Assembly: GCF_932294415.1 (NCBI RefSeq)
Contig: NC_065536.1
Location: forward strand, 52,278,354-52,342,353
Direction: 5' to 3'
DNA: 64,000 bases
From: Quercus robur
Lineage: Eukaryota > Streptophyta > Magnoliopsida > Fagales > Fagaceae
Below the pieces are notes generated by a model. It was not told the origin of the DNA, did no database searches, and saw nothing but the letters and a program-made list of their open reading frames with translations. Below are positions 35,085 to 46,896 of this stretch, in pieces. The position numbers and the translations under genes are program-made. Every line of letters begins with the position of its first letter. The first letter of the stretch is position 1.

Positions 35085-36523
35085 TTTGTGACTCAACCAA
35101 GGATCTTGTTTGTTTGTTTGATTGTAAGTACTAAATGGTAGAGCAAATGAGGTATTTATACTTGTTGCCTCTCCCTTGTGGGATGGTAGCTCATTGAGGC
35201 ATTGTATGAACTTCCCAACCTTTATGATAGCAAAGATGATCTTTCTTTTACTTGGTCAGCATCCAATGTCACAAAACTTACAGTTTTGAGTCTTGTGGTG
35301 TAAATTTGATTCCTTATGAGCCTAACAATGCTTGGGAACTCAGCTTAATTGTTGTTTGAGGAACCGATCTCTCCTAGACACGTTGTTGGAGATTTAGATC
35401 CTGATTTTTGGAAATTAACCAATTTTAAACCAACAAATTAGTTAACCAAATATTTTGGGATGTTCAATTTATGGTTAACTAGCTCGTAACCTCATACATA
35501 TCCATAAGATACATTTACAAATAAGCATATTTAAATGACTATTAAAATTTTACCAAATTTATATAATATATATATATATATATATAGATAATGTTTGTAT
35601 ATTTGAAAATATAAAATAGCTATTAGTAAAATAATTACAATTTTGTTTGAATTAGATGTAAAAAATCATTGAAATTGTTATCCATGAAATTCTAAACTCT
35701 AATTTGTCTAACCAGTATTTAATTTGTATAATAATAATAATTAATCAACAATGGTATTTTTTTATGGTTTTTTAATTTTGATTCTATGGTTTTCTCATTT
35801 GATAACTCATTTGGCACAGAAAATTAAATTAGAGTTGATTTTTGTAGTGTTGTAAATAGTTGCACCAAAATTAAGAAAATTGAATGGAACACATGACATA
35901 AAATTAGACTACTATTTGAGAGATCTAATTAGATTTATCTTAGCTTTGATATGAACAAACCAATATTTGTAAACAAATATATGCAAAAAGTAAGTAAAAT
36001 AAGCAAAATGGTTATGGAAAGAAAAGTTCAACATGGAAAAAACTCTTTAGAGGTTTACCACCAACCCCCAAGGAAACAGATCCACTAAATAGAATCAAAG
36101 TTCTATAGTAGAATCATCCTTAATCCTATAGCTGCCCCTAATACCACAAATAATTTTACCACATGCAACTCAAAAGCCACATAATTGTTTCTTGCAAACT
36201 CTATATAAACGAGTGATTCATCAAGTAGGGCATAAAATTTTAGAGATTGGATGAATTGATAGATCCAAATTGGATTTCTTTTTATCCATGATTCTTGATC
36301 AAACAATAGGTATCAAGACATGCATTGTACTTATCCCAATCAATAGATATGTATACTGAGATTTAAAAAACTTCTTTCTTCTTGAACTATGTATTGAGAT
36401 TTCAAAAACATTTTTCTTCTTGTGTTGTTCTAGGAATAAGTCTTGGATTTCAAAAACTCTTTAAAAAGTAAAACACACTTAATACCAACTTTATCTCATG
36501 GTTTGCTTGCCTACAATCTATTG
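35085..36523. other. Upstream region of pseudogene C
   Basis: Colinear with 12065-13500. It contains a short AT repeat at about 35565-35586 and about four AAT repeats near 35729. It stops at about 36523, where element 2 begins in mid-LTR. No gene. Confidence 0.55.
35153..35160 (-). promoter_or_regulatory. TATA box of pseudogene C
   Basis: TATAAATA on the minus strand at the conserved distance from the original ATG. The promoter box is retained although the coding sequence is broken. Confidence 0.6.
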
Positions 36524-37522
36524 ATTTTACACTAACTTAATACTAAGTGCGGAATAGTGTAAACACAAGCAAGTAAACACGAGAGCTACTCTATTCCATA
36601 TTTAAAGCAACACAGTAGTAAGATGAAATGAACAAGAGTAGGGAAAAGAGATGCAAACACAGATAACACCGAGATGTGTTATTGAAGAGGAAACCGACGA
36701 CCTCGGCGAAAAACCTCTCCTTCGCCCTCCAAGCGGTAATCGATCCACTAGACAATCAGTTGGGATACATGGGTAAGCAAGAGGCCCTCCAAGCCTATTC
36801 AACCCTCTGTACCTAAGCCCTCGAAGCTCCTACTCCAACAAGGCTTCTCGGAACCATGTCTTGTCTAGCTTTCTGGATCCCGCAACAAGGTCCATGTTGC
36901 ATCTGCCATCCTTGGCTTCTTCCAATGTTTCCTAGTAGCACCAAACCTAACTGGACACTCTCAAAAGGTGTGGTAAGTGTTTGGGCTATGACCTCTCAAT
37001 GTTATGGAAATGGAGAGGTAGGAGATGAGGAAATTCCACAAACAAATATGTAGAGAATTGTTGGTATAACAATTTCTAACTCTCAAGTGTTTTAGCTAGG
37101 GTTTTCTCTTTGAAACTCTCCTTCACAATTGTGGGTAATATGGGTATATATAGTGAGGGTACAGAAAGTGTGTATCAGACAGTACAGACTGGCAGAACAG
37201 AATGTCTGACGGGTGTCCCACGGGAAGGCCTTAACCACGAGATACTTACGAGACACAGCTGTCTCCATCTGTACGGACTCTTCGCATTCTAGTCATGTGC
37301 AAGGCACATGCTTCACTTCGCGGGAAGCTTAGTCGCGAGACACCCACGAGAAGTCTTCTGGCTTCACTTGCTTGAGTCTTCATACACTCTCTCTCTAACA
37401 CAGAACCATTCCAATCACATCCCACAATAAATACAGGGTACACAAGATTGAATATAATTACAATCAAATTTGGCACGAAATAAAAGCCAACAAAATACGA
37501 ATTTGTAAATCAGAACTTTACA
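36524..37522 (-). repeat. Element 2: 3' LTR, outer end missing
   Basis: Matches the 5' LTR at 43523 from its base 88 or so onward; the first part is missing where host DNA joins. It ends ACTTTACA against the polypurine tract. TCGCGAG and CACGAGA words are at about 37210-37350. Confidence 0.85.
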
Positions 37523-37534
37523 ATCTCCCCTTTT
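37523..37534 (-). other. Element 2: polypurine tract
   Basis: AAAAGGGGAGAT on the minus strand directly before the 3' LTR. Confidence 0.8.
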
Positions 37535-38273
37535 GGCTATTCCGTGACAAAACCCCTAACACAGACTCTAGACTTAAACATGAGTTTGGGAACAATGGCA
37601 AAACTCACTCACACCTATTCTAGAAACTGTGAAGCACTTGCAGTTTATACCTGAAACACTAGCACACACACAAAACTTTCATTAAGCTTATGACAAGTTG
37701 AACACAAGGTATGAACAAGAGCAAGCATAAAGTGACCAAGTTTGTAAACATTAGCTAACATGTATACAAAAAATGGATCACACAAGGGCAGTCATTAAAG
37801 AATGACTCCAATGAACATATAACAAGTAAATGTTCATCTGGACATGTACAACGAAGCAATCACTTATGATTACTTGCATGTCCAATCACACAACCAATGC
37901 AAAATACATGAAGTATATGCATTTAGGAATAATCCTACCAGAGCACAAGTGTGAAGTACTCAAGACATTTTAGCAATATCTAAAAGTACAAAGAGAATGC
38001 AACACAAGCAAGGAGATAGTCACAAACACAATATACTGAATAAACACTGAAATTAACTAAAACAACATGTGCTGAGGTTTTAAACAAAAGCAGTAAAAGC
38101 ATAAACATAAACCAGTAGTTGTAAAAGCTAAAAATTAAACACAAGTAAACCGCCTGTGAACCAATAACCAATGTTTCTAAGTCTAAACTTATGCTCCCCC
38201 TAACACTGTGCAGGCTCTTCCTCAGCTCCCCCTCAAAATTTCTCCCCCTTTTTGACTGGGATGGCCAAAGGAG

Positions 38274-39383
38274 CTAGAACTGGTCATACTCCGAATCTGA
38301 TCCCCGTGCCATAGACAAGTCGTTGATCTAGGAAGACAATGCAGTGATCTAACCCTGGACGTATGCAAACTGTCCCGCGGTGTGCTGCACATGGGTGTCT
38401 AGCATGGTGAACATCTGATCCACTCTAGCTAGGAGGTGATCAAGTCTGTCTAGCCCTCGTACTGGCGTAGAGGATGATGGCTATGCCATGGTCTTTGGAG
38501 TAAAAGTGAATCTATCAATCTCCTCCTTTGTATCTCCACCTTCGTCCTTAACACGATCCTGTGCTATCATATGCACACCTGTTCTGGAGCCCTTGATGTG
38601 AGCTGTGCTCCTATTGACTGTGTGTGCACCAATTGGATAGTCCCTCTAAACTACTGTAAGGCCACTCGGAAGTTTTAGCCTTGTCTTCGCAATTAGGCCT
38701 ATAATCAGTGAGGGAAAAGGCATCACAGTCCTCAAATTTTGCTTCTCAATGCTCTTTGTAAACACATGAAAGATATGTCCACAAATATCTATCTCTTTAT
38801 GGGTAAAAAGATCATACAGAAATCTTGTCCTTGGAGCAGATAATGTGCTAAGATTGGTGACCGGATATAGATTATGGATCATCACATATGCCAAGGCCCT
38901 CATTTCTGGTGAGAATGGGATTGTGTTCATGGTTGACTTTTTCGTTGTGCCACCAAGTATCCGTATCATTTCATCAGTGGACCCCAATCTATCCTCATAT
39001 TGCATTGTAATCGGCTATGAGAGAGGACGAACCTCTAAAAAATCTTGGATGATTTCCCTTGTACTCACAAATTCTTTGTGCCTCACCCAGCACTCAATAC
39101 GATCCCCGTCAACAGTAGCATTGGAGAAAAACTCCTTGATAATCTCTGAATACACAACCCCAACCGGGTTCAACAACTTTGTCCAAGTTCTCTCTTTGAA
39201 TACCTCAGGTATGAAAGTACCCTCAAGTGATTCCAGTTGCACTACCCTTTCCATAATGATTGTTTTGTCCTTATAGCAATCATTGTATTTCATATCTACT
39301 TCTGCTGACCTGAAGTTGTCAGAATCAGTGCGTGAATGTTTGGATGATGATTTCTTGGTAGCTGCATGCTTGGTAGGAGCCAT
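38274..39383 (-). pseudogene. Element 2: ORF2, putative plant transposon protein, five TAG stops
   Basis: A single frame of 370 codons from ATG (MAPTKHAATKKSSSKH) to TAG at 38276-38274. It is interrupted only by TAG codons at 39015, 38646, 38481, 38349 and 38328, with no frameshift needed. Text such as ERVVQLESLEGTFIPEVF, WTKLLNPVGVVYSEIIKEFF, GDRIECWVRHKEFVSTREI, FSPEMRALAYVMIHNLYPV and SAPRTRFLYDLFTHKEIDI resembles the putative plant transposon protein domain (PF20167, from memory). A basic Ser/Lys-rich N-terminus precedes the domain. The C-terminal part (LDRLDHLLARVDQMFTMLDT) looks like a short coiled coil. It occupies the pol position downstream of gag. Its function is unknown. Confidence 0.72.
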
Positions 39384-41533
39384 CTGTATAACAATAGAAC
39401 CAAGTTCACAAGGCACAAACAGAACATAAAATATTATCAGATCCTTGTTAGTTGACAACATCTCAAAACATAGCACATAGACATAAACAACTAGTTAAAG
39501 GAGGTAAGCCATGTAAACAGACTCACAATGCATGAGTGAAGTAAATGTATCAATGCGTGCATAGGCTGTGCATGTGTGTGCATCTTGAGGTGCATAAGGG
39601 GTGCCTAGTGTGTGCCACATGGTCAAAGTGTGTGAAACAACCAAGAATTGACCAAAACAAGTTAAACAATGTCAAACAGGTATAAGTCCAGAAATTGGTA
39701 TTCACTTGAATCCAATTTAGTAACAAAATATCACTAGAACATTTTGTCAAGCACCTAGTATGCAACCGTGCAAAACTGTTATGAAGAATGCATGAAAAGA
39801 TTGAAAAATGCCTCAATACAACCTTAAAATGCCACAAGGGGCCAACATAGATACAAAAACGGTAAATGGAACTCAGCTCAATCAAGATTTTGGAAAATTT
39901 TTCTTAAAAATTAAGAACCCCAACCCATTTTCGAAAACAATCCCCAATTTTGAGAACCCTAACTAATTTTCTGCATAATCTATGAAAAACAAAAGGTAAA
40001 AAATTTTAAAAAACATACCTTAAAGTTAAAATCGCAGAAAACAAGCTTGGAATTGATGAGGTTTGAGAGAAAATTGATTTTGGGTTGAGACAGATTCGAG
40101 AGACTTATGCGAGGGAAATGAAGAATGTTTGAAAACATGACACATCTGCTACATTTAGACTGAAAACACGCGTTTTTCGCAGGTTAGGCAGTAGCGAATT
40201 AGTCACGAAACATTCGTGAAAAGAACCACTAAAGCACAAGTGCTTTCGCGAGAAGCTATTAGTCTCGAATTAGGCGCGAGACAGTCGCGAAAGTTTCTGT
40301 GTGATTTTGTGAAAAATCCAGTTTTTGCCTAAAAACCATTTCGCGAGAAGAGGTTAGTCGCGAAATACCCGTGAAGCAGTAGCGAGAGGTTCTGTATGAC
40401 TTTTGATTTCCCTCAAGCACATTTTGTAGGAAGCTCTAAGTCGCGAGCTTCTCGTGAAACAACCTCTGAACCAATTTTTGATGAAAAACACAAAAATGCA
40501 TGTTGAACAAAAAACTAGAAACATGAAAGTACAAAATCACTTTCAAAAACATATAAAACACTCAAAATCTTTTTGGGTTTGATCAGCAAGTATTTTGAGC
40601 ATACACATCACATTTGAACATGTACAATGACACAAATGAGATAGACATTATTTGAACAAAGTCTCGTGTGTTGTGTGTGAGTATCAAATGTGGAATAGTC
40701 CATAGTCTAGAGTGAAGCTTTAATGATCAATTCAAATAAGTCATACACAACTGGTACGAAATCAAGTGGTCTATCTCTATTATAGAAATGAGCATATATG
40801 ACCTCCCACGAGAGAATGACTACAATTCTTAGAAGCTTTTCATTTGGCTTCTGCATAATTCATTACAGTTGATCCTTTTTGGATATTTCATCTCGTTTTG
40901 AGATTGGTGCTTGAAATTTTAGATATTTCAACAATGAGAGTTAGCCTTTGGCTTTTGAGCACCTTTCATTTTAATGTAAAAGTCGCTTTCCCTTTTTCCT
41001 AGTCAAATACTAGTATGTGCGATAAGCTTTTACAGCTCAATATCTCTTTTCATTTAGAGATTTGCATTTGGTGAGCTCTATACAAAAACATATAAATAAA
41101 GTGGGAAGAGATATAGGCACAAGTCTATGTAAGTATCAAGACCATCAAGATTATTGACCAATCATTCATGACAAGCTTGAAGATCTATTTACAACAATCA
41201 CACATAAATGTCAAGATTTCTCCCACAAAGATTTATGTGCATACAGAACAAGTTAGGCTCGTAAATGCACTACGCCATAAGTACGAAGGTACTAGGCCAA
41301 ACTCACATCTGATATACACAAAGACAAGCGATCAAACTTTTTGAAGATTTTTCAATTTTTATGGGTTTTTGAATTTTGAACACACTAAAAAACAGAGCAA
41401 GAATTATAAGATCAATAACCAAAAAAAAAAACTTGTAAAAAAAAATGCTATAAACAGAAAACAATGCATGATATGATGCATGAACCTATGATCCTAAGCA
41501 TTGGAAGTATTGATGCATGGACATGGGAGATAA
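39384..41533 (-). other. Element 2: long non-coding region with TCGCGA motif cluster
   Basis: Between gag and ORF2. At 40170-40460 there are at least six TCGCGA or GCGCGAG words plus degenerate forms (TCACGAAA, TTCGTGAA, CTCGTGAAA), about 0.8-1.1 kb upstream of the ORF2 ATG on the minus strand. No clear TATA box follows in this copy. The rest is AT-rich with no supported open frame. It includes the empty target site of element 3 (about 40840) and that of the solo LTR of element 1 (about 41110). Confidence 0.6.
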
Positions 41534-43459
41534 TCATGCATGAGTACCCTTTTTCACCCACACGTCACGTGCGTTTGGGGTGATATCCCTATAGGATTGG
41601 GTACGTGAATTGTGTCCTTCAAACCTGTTGTTGAAGTTCGCCAAACATGTGGTGAATGCCTCAATCATCTTCATTACATCCATCACACCAGAATCTTCAT
41701 TTTGACTTCGTGGTTGCCCAACAATCCAATTTCTCCTGTTATCTCTTGGTCCTCTTGACCTTTGATCCCTAACATTATTCAATGCTCTCAGCTTATGACA
41801 ATTTGGTCTGGTGTGTCCTTGAAGTCCGCAATGAGGGCATACATGGTTCATTCTCGGACCTCTTTACGATCGTGGAAGAGATTTTTCTCTGACTTCAAAC
41901 CTGTCCACAGATTGATTATGGGGCTTATTCAACACCCACTGGTCTGTTACATTCTTCTTCTTCTCAATATTTTCTTTTTCAACCGTAGAGGCAACTACAA
42001 TCGGCTCTTTGGCCTTCACAAACTTCACTTCTTTGGAGATGTTCATAGCTGAACTACTTCCTCCAGTGTATCCTAATTCGGTTTTGTCGGAGAAGATCTT
42101 TTGAGAGGAAAGGACATCATCAAGCTTCTTTGTGGAGACTCGCTCTACCTTGGCATTCGCTTGAACCACCTCAAGCTCAAGGAATTTCACCTTGGTGTAA
42201 GCTTCGGTTAGTTCACCATTTAGTGTCTCTATCTTGCACTTAGCCTCCTTAGCTTTCTTCATCTTTTTCACAGCTGCCTTAGCCACCTTTGCATATTCTC
42301 CCGACTTCTCAAGGAGAGAGTTATAATTTTCTTGAAGACCGGCTATATCTTCATCTACCTCAGCATCTGATTCTTCTACAATTCCCATGGATTCCTCATC
42401 ACTATGCTCCCCAAGTTCTTGTACAAGCAAGTTCAAATCCTCTGAAGATTCAACATGAGCAATAGTCATAAATGCTGAGTAGTTCCCTTCTTCATCACAG
42501 CTGCCCTCCGAATCTAAGTTGGAAGACTCCGAATCACTAAGAGTCGTGGCGTATGCCTTGCCCTTCATTCTCAAATAATTAGGACATTCTCTCTTGACAT
42601 GACCATGTCCATTGCACTCGAAGCAAGTGATTCCTTGAGTGGATTGAAAGTCCTTCCTATCTTTCTTCCTATCAGCCTTGGGAGATGAAAAATTTTCTCT
42701 GTTGAAAGGCTTCCCACTGTTGTTCATCTTTAGAAAATTTTGGAAGTTCTTTGCAAGAAAAACTACTTCCTTCTCCACATCATCCTCTTCAGAAGGGTTG
42801 TCCATTCTCTCGGTGATGGTTTTAAGAGTAAGGGATTTGCTCTATTTATGAGAAGGTAGTCCTAGCTCACATGTTTGAAGAGATCCGATTAGCTCTTGGA
42901 TTTTGATCTCATCCAAGTCTTTACTCTCTTCTATAGGTGTAACTTTTGCTCGGAAACTCTCTGGTAAAGACCTCAAAATTTTTCTCACCACCTTAGAGTC
43001 TTCAATCTTCTCTCCAAGATTGAGTTTGGCAATTGCAATCTCATTGAGCTTTCCATAGAAAGAATCGAAAGCCTCATCATCTCCCATCTTAAGTTCTTCA
43101 AATCTGGTGGTAAGCATTTGAAGCTTCGTGTCCTTTACCTTTTTGTTACCCTTATATGTTGTTTCAAGGATTGTCCAAGCTTCCTTTACTGTTTTCACAT
43201 GCGAAATCCTGTGAAACTCATCAGGGGACACACCACAGAATATAGCATTAATGGCCTTACTATTCGCATTAGCTAATGCAAGAGCTACCTCGTCCCATTC
43301 GGACTTGGCAGTAGTGGGTTTAACATACCCATTCTCTACGGAATCCCATACGGACTCATCAACAGCACACAAGAAAGCCCTCATTCGGACCTTCCAAAAA
43401 GCATAGTTGCCTCCATCAAAGAATGGTGGGGCATTAAGAGATTGTGACGGGTCCATCAT
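41534..43459 (-). pseudogene. Element 2: Copia-like gag, two in-frame stops
   Basis: One frame of about 641 residues. The N-terminus MMDPSQSLNAPPFFDGGNY then AFWKVRM is the DUF4219-type start of Copia Gag. A UBN2-type capsid domain follows (EAWTILETTYKGNKKVKDTK, FDSFYGKLNEIA, LRSLPESFRAKVTPIEESKD). A TAG at 42842 and a TAA at 41864 are the only breaks. The first zinc knuckle is CFECNGHGHVKREC, near 42640. An acidic stretch and a coiled-coil region come next. The second knuckle CPHCGLQGHTRPNC is near 41830, and the protein ends VWVKKGTHA. No protease motif follows. It starts about 50 bp after the primer-binding site, as expected. Two knuckles far apart are unusual for Copia Gag, which usually has one. 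Confidence 0.88.
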
Positions 43460-43508
43460 AAAGGGTCAAGGATCACACTCAGGTATTTAAACCATAGCGA
43501 GTGTACCC

Positions 43509-43520
43509 GCTCTGATACCA
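43509..43520 (-). other. Element 2: primer-binding site (initiator Met tRNA)
   Basis: TGGTATCAGAGC on the minus strand, two bases inside the 5' LTR. This is the canonical 12-nt complement to the initiator Met tRNA 3' end used by most plant Copia elements. Confidence 0.93.
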
Positions 43521-43522
43521 AT

Positions 43523-44198
43523 TGAAAGCTCGAAATATGTGAAAAAACAAGAGCTTGTTTAGACACTTAATTCAAATTACGGCTTGGTTGATTTTACACT
43601 AACTTAATACTAAATGCGGAATAGTGTAAACACAAGCAAGTAAACACGAGAGCTACCCTAATCCATATTTAAAGCAACACAGCAGTAAAATGAAATGAAC
43701 AAGAGTGGGGAAAAGAGATGCAAACACAGATAACACCAAGATGTGTCATTGAAGAGGAAACTGAAGACCTCGAAAAAAAACCTCTCCGCCGCCCTCCAAG
43801 CGGTAATCGATCCACTAGACAATCAGTTAGGATACATGGGTAAGCAAGAGACCCTCCAAGCCTAATCTATCCTCTGTACCTAAGCCTCCAAGCTCCTACT
43901 TCAACAAGGCTTCTCGGAACCGTGTCTTGACTAGCTCTCCGGATCCCGCAACAAGCTCTATGTTGCATCTGCCATCTTTGGCTTTTCCAATGTTTCCTAG
44001 CAGCACCAAAACCTCACTGGACACTCTTAAAAGGTGTGGTAAGTGTTTGGGCTATTGACCTCTCAATGGCATGAAAATGGAGAGGTAGGAGATAAGGAAA
44101 TTCCACAAACAAATGTGTAGAGAATTTTTAGTATAACAATTTCTAACTCTCAAGTGTTTTAGCTAGGGTTTTCTCTCTGAAGCTCTCCTTCACAATTG
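43523..44198 (-). repeat. Element 2: 5' LTR, truncated
   Basis: Starts TGAAAGCTC next to the primer site and matches the 3' LTR until about 44198, where it switches abruptly to an LTR fragment in the opposite orientation. Confidence 0.85.
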
Positions 44199-44527
44199 GA
44201 GGGTCTTTTGTTATTCGTCTACTCCAACTTTATTCTCTAGTGGATTGATTTACCGCTTGGAGGGCGGTGGAGAAGTTTTTTGCCGAGTTCTTCGGTTTCC
44301 TTTTTGATAACACATCTCAGTGTTATCTTGTGGTTGCATCTCTCTTCCCTTACTTTTATGCTTTACTTTTATTGTTTGTTTTTCATGTTTATGCACTAGA
44401 GTAGTTATCGGTTTATTGTGCTTCATTTACTCTTGTTCCACACTTAGATAAGTTAGAGTAAAATCGATGTAATTTTTAACTGGGGATCTAAACAAGCACT
44501 TGTGTTTCACACAATTTAGAGCTTTCA
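44199..44527 (+). repeat. Inverted LTR fragment
   Basis: Plus-sense LTR end, from GAGGGTCTTTTG to GAGCTTTCA, matching 28796-29131 in U2. Its right junction with host DNA is identical to that in U2, so both units inherited the same inverted insertion. Confidence 0.8.
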
Positions 44528-44957
44528 GGGATGATATGCCATGATTGAATGCTTTAGATGCATGTTAAAGTGTGTGAGAGTTAGAATAACATGTTAAAAG
44601 ACCCTTTAATGAGATTAAAATTTGGAATACAGTGAGTGGAGGCCGACCCACAAGTCGGGTGGGGTTGGGTGCTTAAGACCTTCCCATCCCTATGCCTAAA
44701 CTACAGACATGTGCTCTGGTCAAGATTAGTCCTTCCACAAGAGCACTATATTTTTATGATTCTTAGACCTAATCTAGGTGGCAACTCTATTTACACCTCT
44801 GTCATGGTCAACCCAAGGCCAAAGCATACTTCCCACGATTTTTGGGGAAACCTAAAAGCTTGTCACGTGTGCTTGCGCCCACGGTCATGAATTTTTTTAG
44901 GGGGAGGGTTTGTATATGACATGACTAAAAAAATTCCTCAATGAAGGAGTGGTACTA

Positions 44958-45013
<56 letters not shown>

Positions 45014-45085
45014 AAAAGGAGATGTAGCTGTAATTTCCATTTATTTAAAATTTTTGTATGTTAGATCACCAAGGAGGTTAAATTT
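44528..45085. other. Host spacer of U3
   Basis: Gypsy-like relic text and a long AT microsatellite at about 44960-45010. No gene; the frame at 44636-44890 is a shadow of the repeat. Confidence 0.55.
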
Positions 45086-46119
45086 TGTTGGGGTATAGAT
45101 TGACCTTGGTTAATTAAGACAACTATCAAAGTTGATTAATTAGGTAAACTTACATACAAATCGTGAAGGCACATACAAATCACAAAATGAACTAAGTGTT
45201 GCGAAAATTAAATTGACACGGTAATTTGTTGACAAATGGGGAAACTCTCTCGCAAGGCAAAAAGCCCATTAGGTGATTTTCAGGTCACCACTTCCAAGAA
45301 TCACTAATCAAGAATCAAGTGGTTAAAAGTATAAGGAATCTTAGCACTACCCTGGACTATCCCAAAATACCAACCTACAGATGAACTTTTACTCCAATAC
45401 CCAATTGGACTTAATCATGTAGAGACTTCTTCCCTGTTTGCATAAATCCTAGTACATAACTAACTTCTTTGCTCGAATCCAAGTACATGACTAACTGTAC
45501 ACCAACTCTTTAATTGTTGTAGATGCAACAGCTTCACATAGAAACACCATTAAGATCTCCAATGGTTGGTGCTAGAGATTTTGCTTGGTTATAAAACCTA
45601 AAGGTGCACAAGAAATGTAGCAAGATCTCTTTCTTCTATAGGAGGAGTCTAGGATTTCAATAAGAAAACCATATGGAGCATTCTAGGATTAGGGTTTTCT
45701 TTCTCCTTGTCTCCCTATTTATATAGGATCTTAATGGGCCTTTTAATGAGTTCTCCTATTCCTGTTAGGTTTACACAAACCTTGGGCTCTTCAAATCTTA
45801 TTAGGATTATACAAACCTATAAAAAAATAGCCCCTTAGAATAAAACGTTGTTGCCTATGTCTTGAAATCTATTAGCTCGAAAGATTGTGATGTATCGAGC
45901 CAAGTACTGAGTTTCATTAAATCTCGATAGCTCGACAGGTATCAAGGAGGTATCGGGACTTGCATATTCAGCTTTTCTTGAGTAGTTCTTGAGCAATCTT
46001 TATGTCTTCAATGAAACCACTTGTCATGATAATCTTGAACCCACTTAGATCTGCTCAATTAGAAGTAAAGTGTGTTTTCTTGTAGGATATGCCAATACAT
46101 AAAAAATATGACCCTAACA
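45086..46119 (-). mobile_element. Solo LTR, family L2 (TSD AATTT), U3 copy
   Basis: 1034 bp, TGTTGGG to CCCTAACA, with TSDs AATTT at 45081-45085 and 46120-46124. ATCGAG and CTCGACAG words at about 45882-45945 lie on the minus-strand upstream side of a TATA box near 45716. Confidence 0.9.
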
Positions 46120-46135
46120 AATTTAATCTCAAACC

Positions 46136-46853
46136 ATTGATATTGAACCATACTTTTATATTGTTATATTGTTGTGAAATTATAATATGTAGAAAAAGCT
46201 GCTTTTTTTTTTTTTTTTTTGGCATGTTATCCCATTAGATTATAAAATCCACTAAAGTTGAAACTATCTGTGTTTGGCGTGGCTTTTGGAGTCTAGATCT
46301 GTCTTCTCCAGTGAACACTTCAACCTAGAGATGTTTGCAAAAGCTTTGCAAGAGTTTCTTTATGTTGTCTTGCTCTAAGTTCCCCACCCTCAATTCATCA
46401 TCTTCTCCAATCAATTATAACCTTCTCTAGATGCCTATTTATTTATTTATTTTACTAACATATTGGTAAGCTATAATAGTAAGTGCAAAAGAAATTACAA
46501 ATTACAGTCTCCTGTCTAGGGTCAACTCTACCCTATAAGCAACAAATGCAATTGCCTAAGGCGCCCATGCGGTACAAGTCCTCAAATTTGAACCAATAAG
46601 GATAATTTCTTCTCTATAAGAATATTAATTAAGGCCAAAAAAAAATCAATGCATCAAAATTATATTTTTTATTAAAGAAAAACCATAAATAAGAACTTTT
46701 CGTGGGAGTAGAATTGATTATCTCTCATATATATATATATCAAAGAAAAAACAGGGGGATAAAAAACTCTTGGTGATCAGTGCTCTTAACTCTTCAATCT
46801 CTGTGTGGGAGTTTAAGAGTGTATCACTTAAGTCTCTCATACTACACAAATAG

Positions 46854-46896
<43 letters not shown>

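Larger units (their letters stand above)
36524..44198 (-). mobile_element. Element 2: LTR retrotransposon with gag and ORF2 but no pol
   Basis: Best-preserved copy. In minus-strand order: truncated 5' LTR (44198-43523), Met-tRNA primer site (43520-43509), gag (43459-41534), non-coding DNA with TCGCGA motifs (41533-39384), ORF2 (39383-38274), polypurine tract (37534-37523) and a 3' LTR lacking its outer end (37522-36524). The interior is about 6.0 kb. I searched all frames listed and the intervening DNA for integrase, RT (YVDD) and RNase H text and found none. The element would depend on enzymes from another Copia element. Outer LTR edges are cut on both sides, so no TSD is visible. Confidence 0.85.
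30676..46135. repeat. Tandem unit U3 (B-type, pseudogene C, expanded by transposons)
   Basis: Third unit, B subtype. It carries a private L1 solo LTR (30918-32008), the GDSL pseudogene, element 2 and an inverted LTR fragment. Element 2 replaced host DNA equivalent to about 4750-6842 of U1. It ends with the shared family L2 solo LTR. Confidence 0.85.

Noticed and set aside
38000..41530. Hidden reverse transcriptase or integrase in element 2
   Set aside because: No YVDD, HHCC zinc, DDE-type or GAG-pre-integrase text could be seen in any frame. The interval is AT-rich with frequent stops, apart from ORF2.
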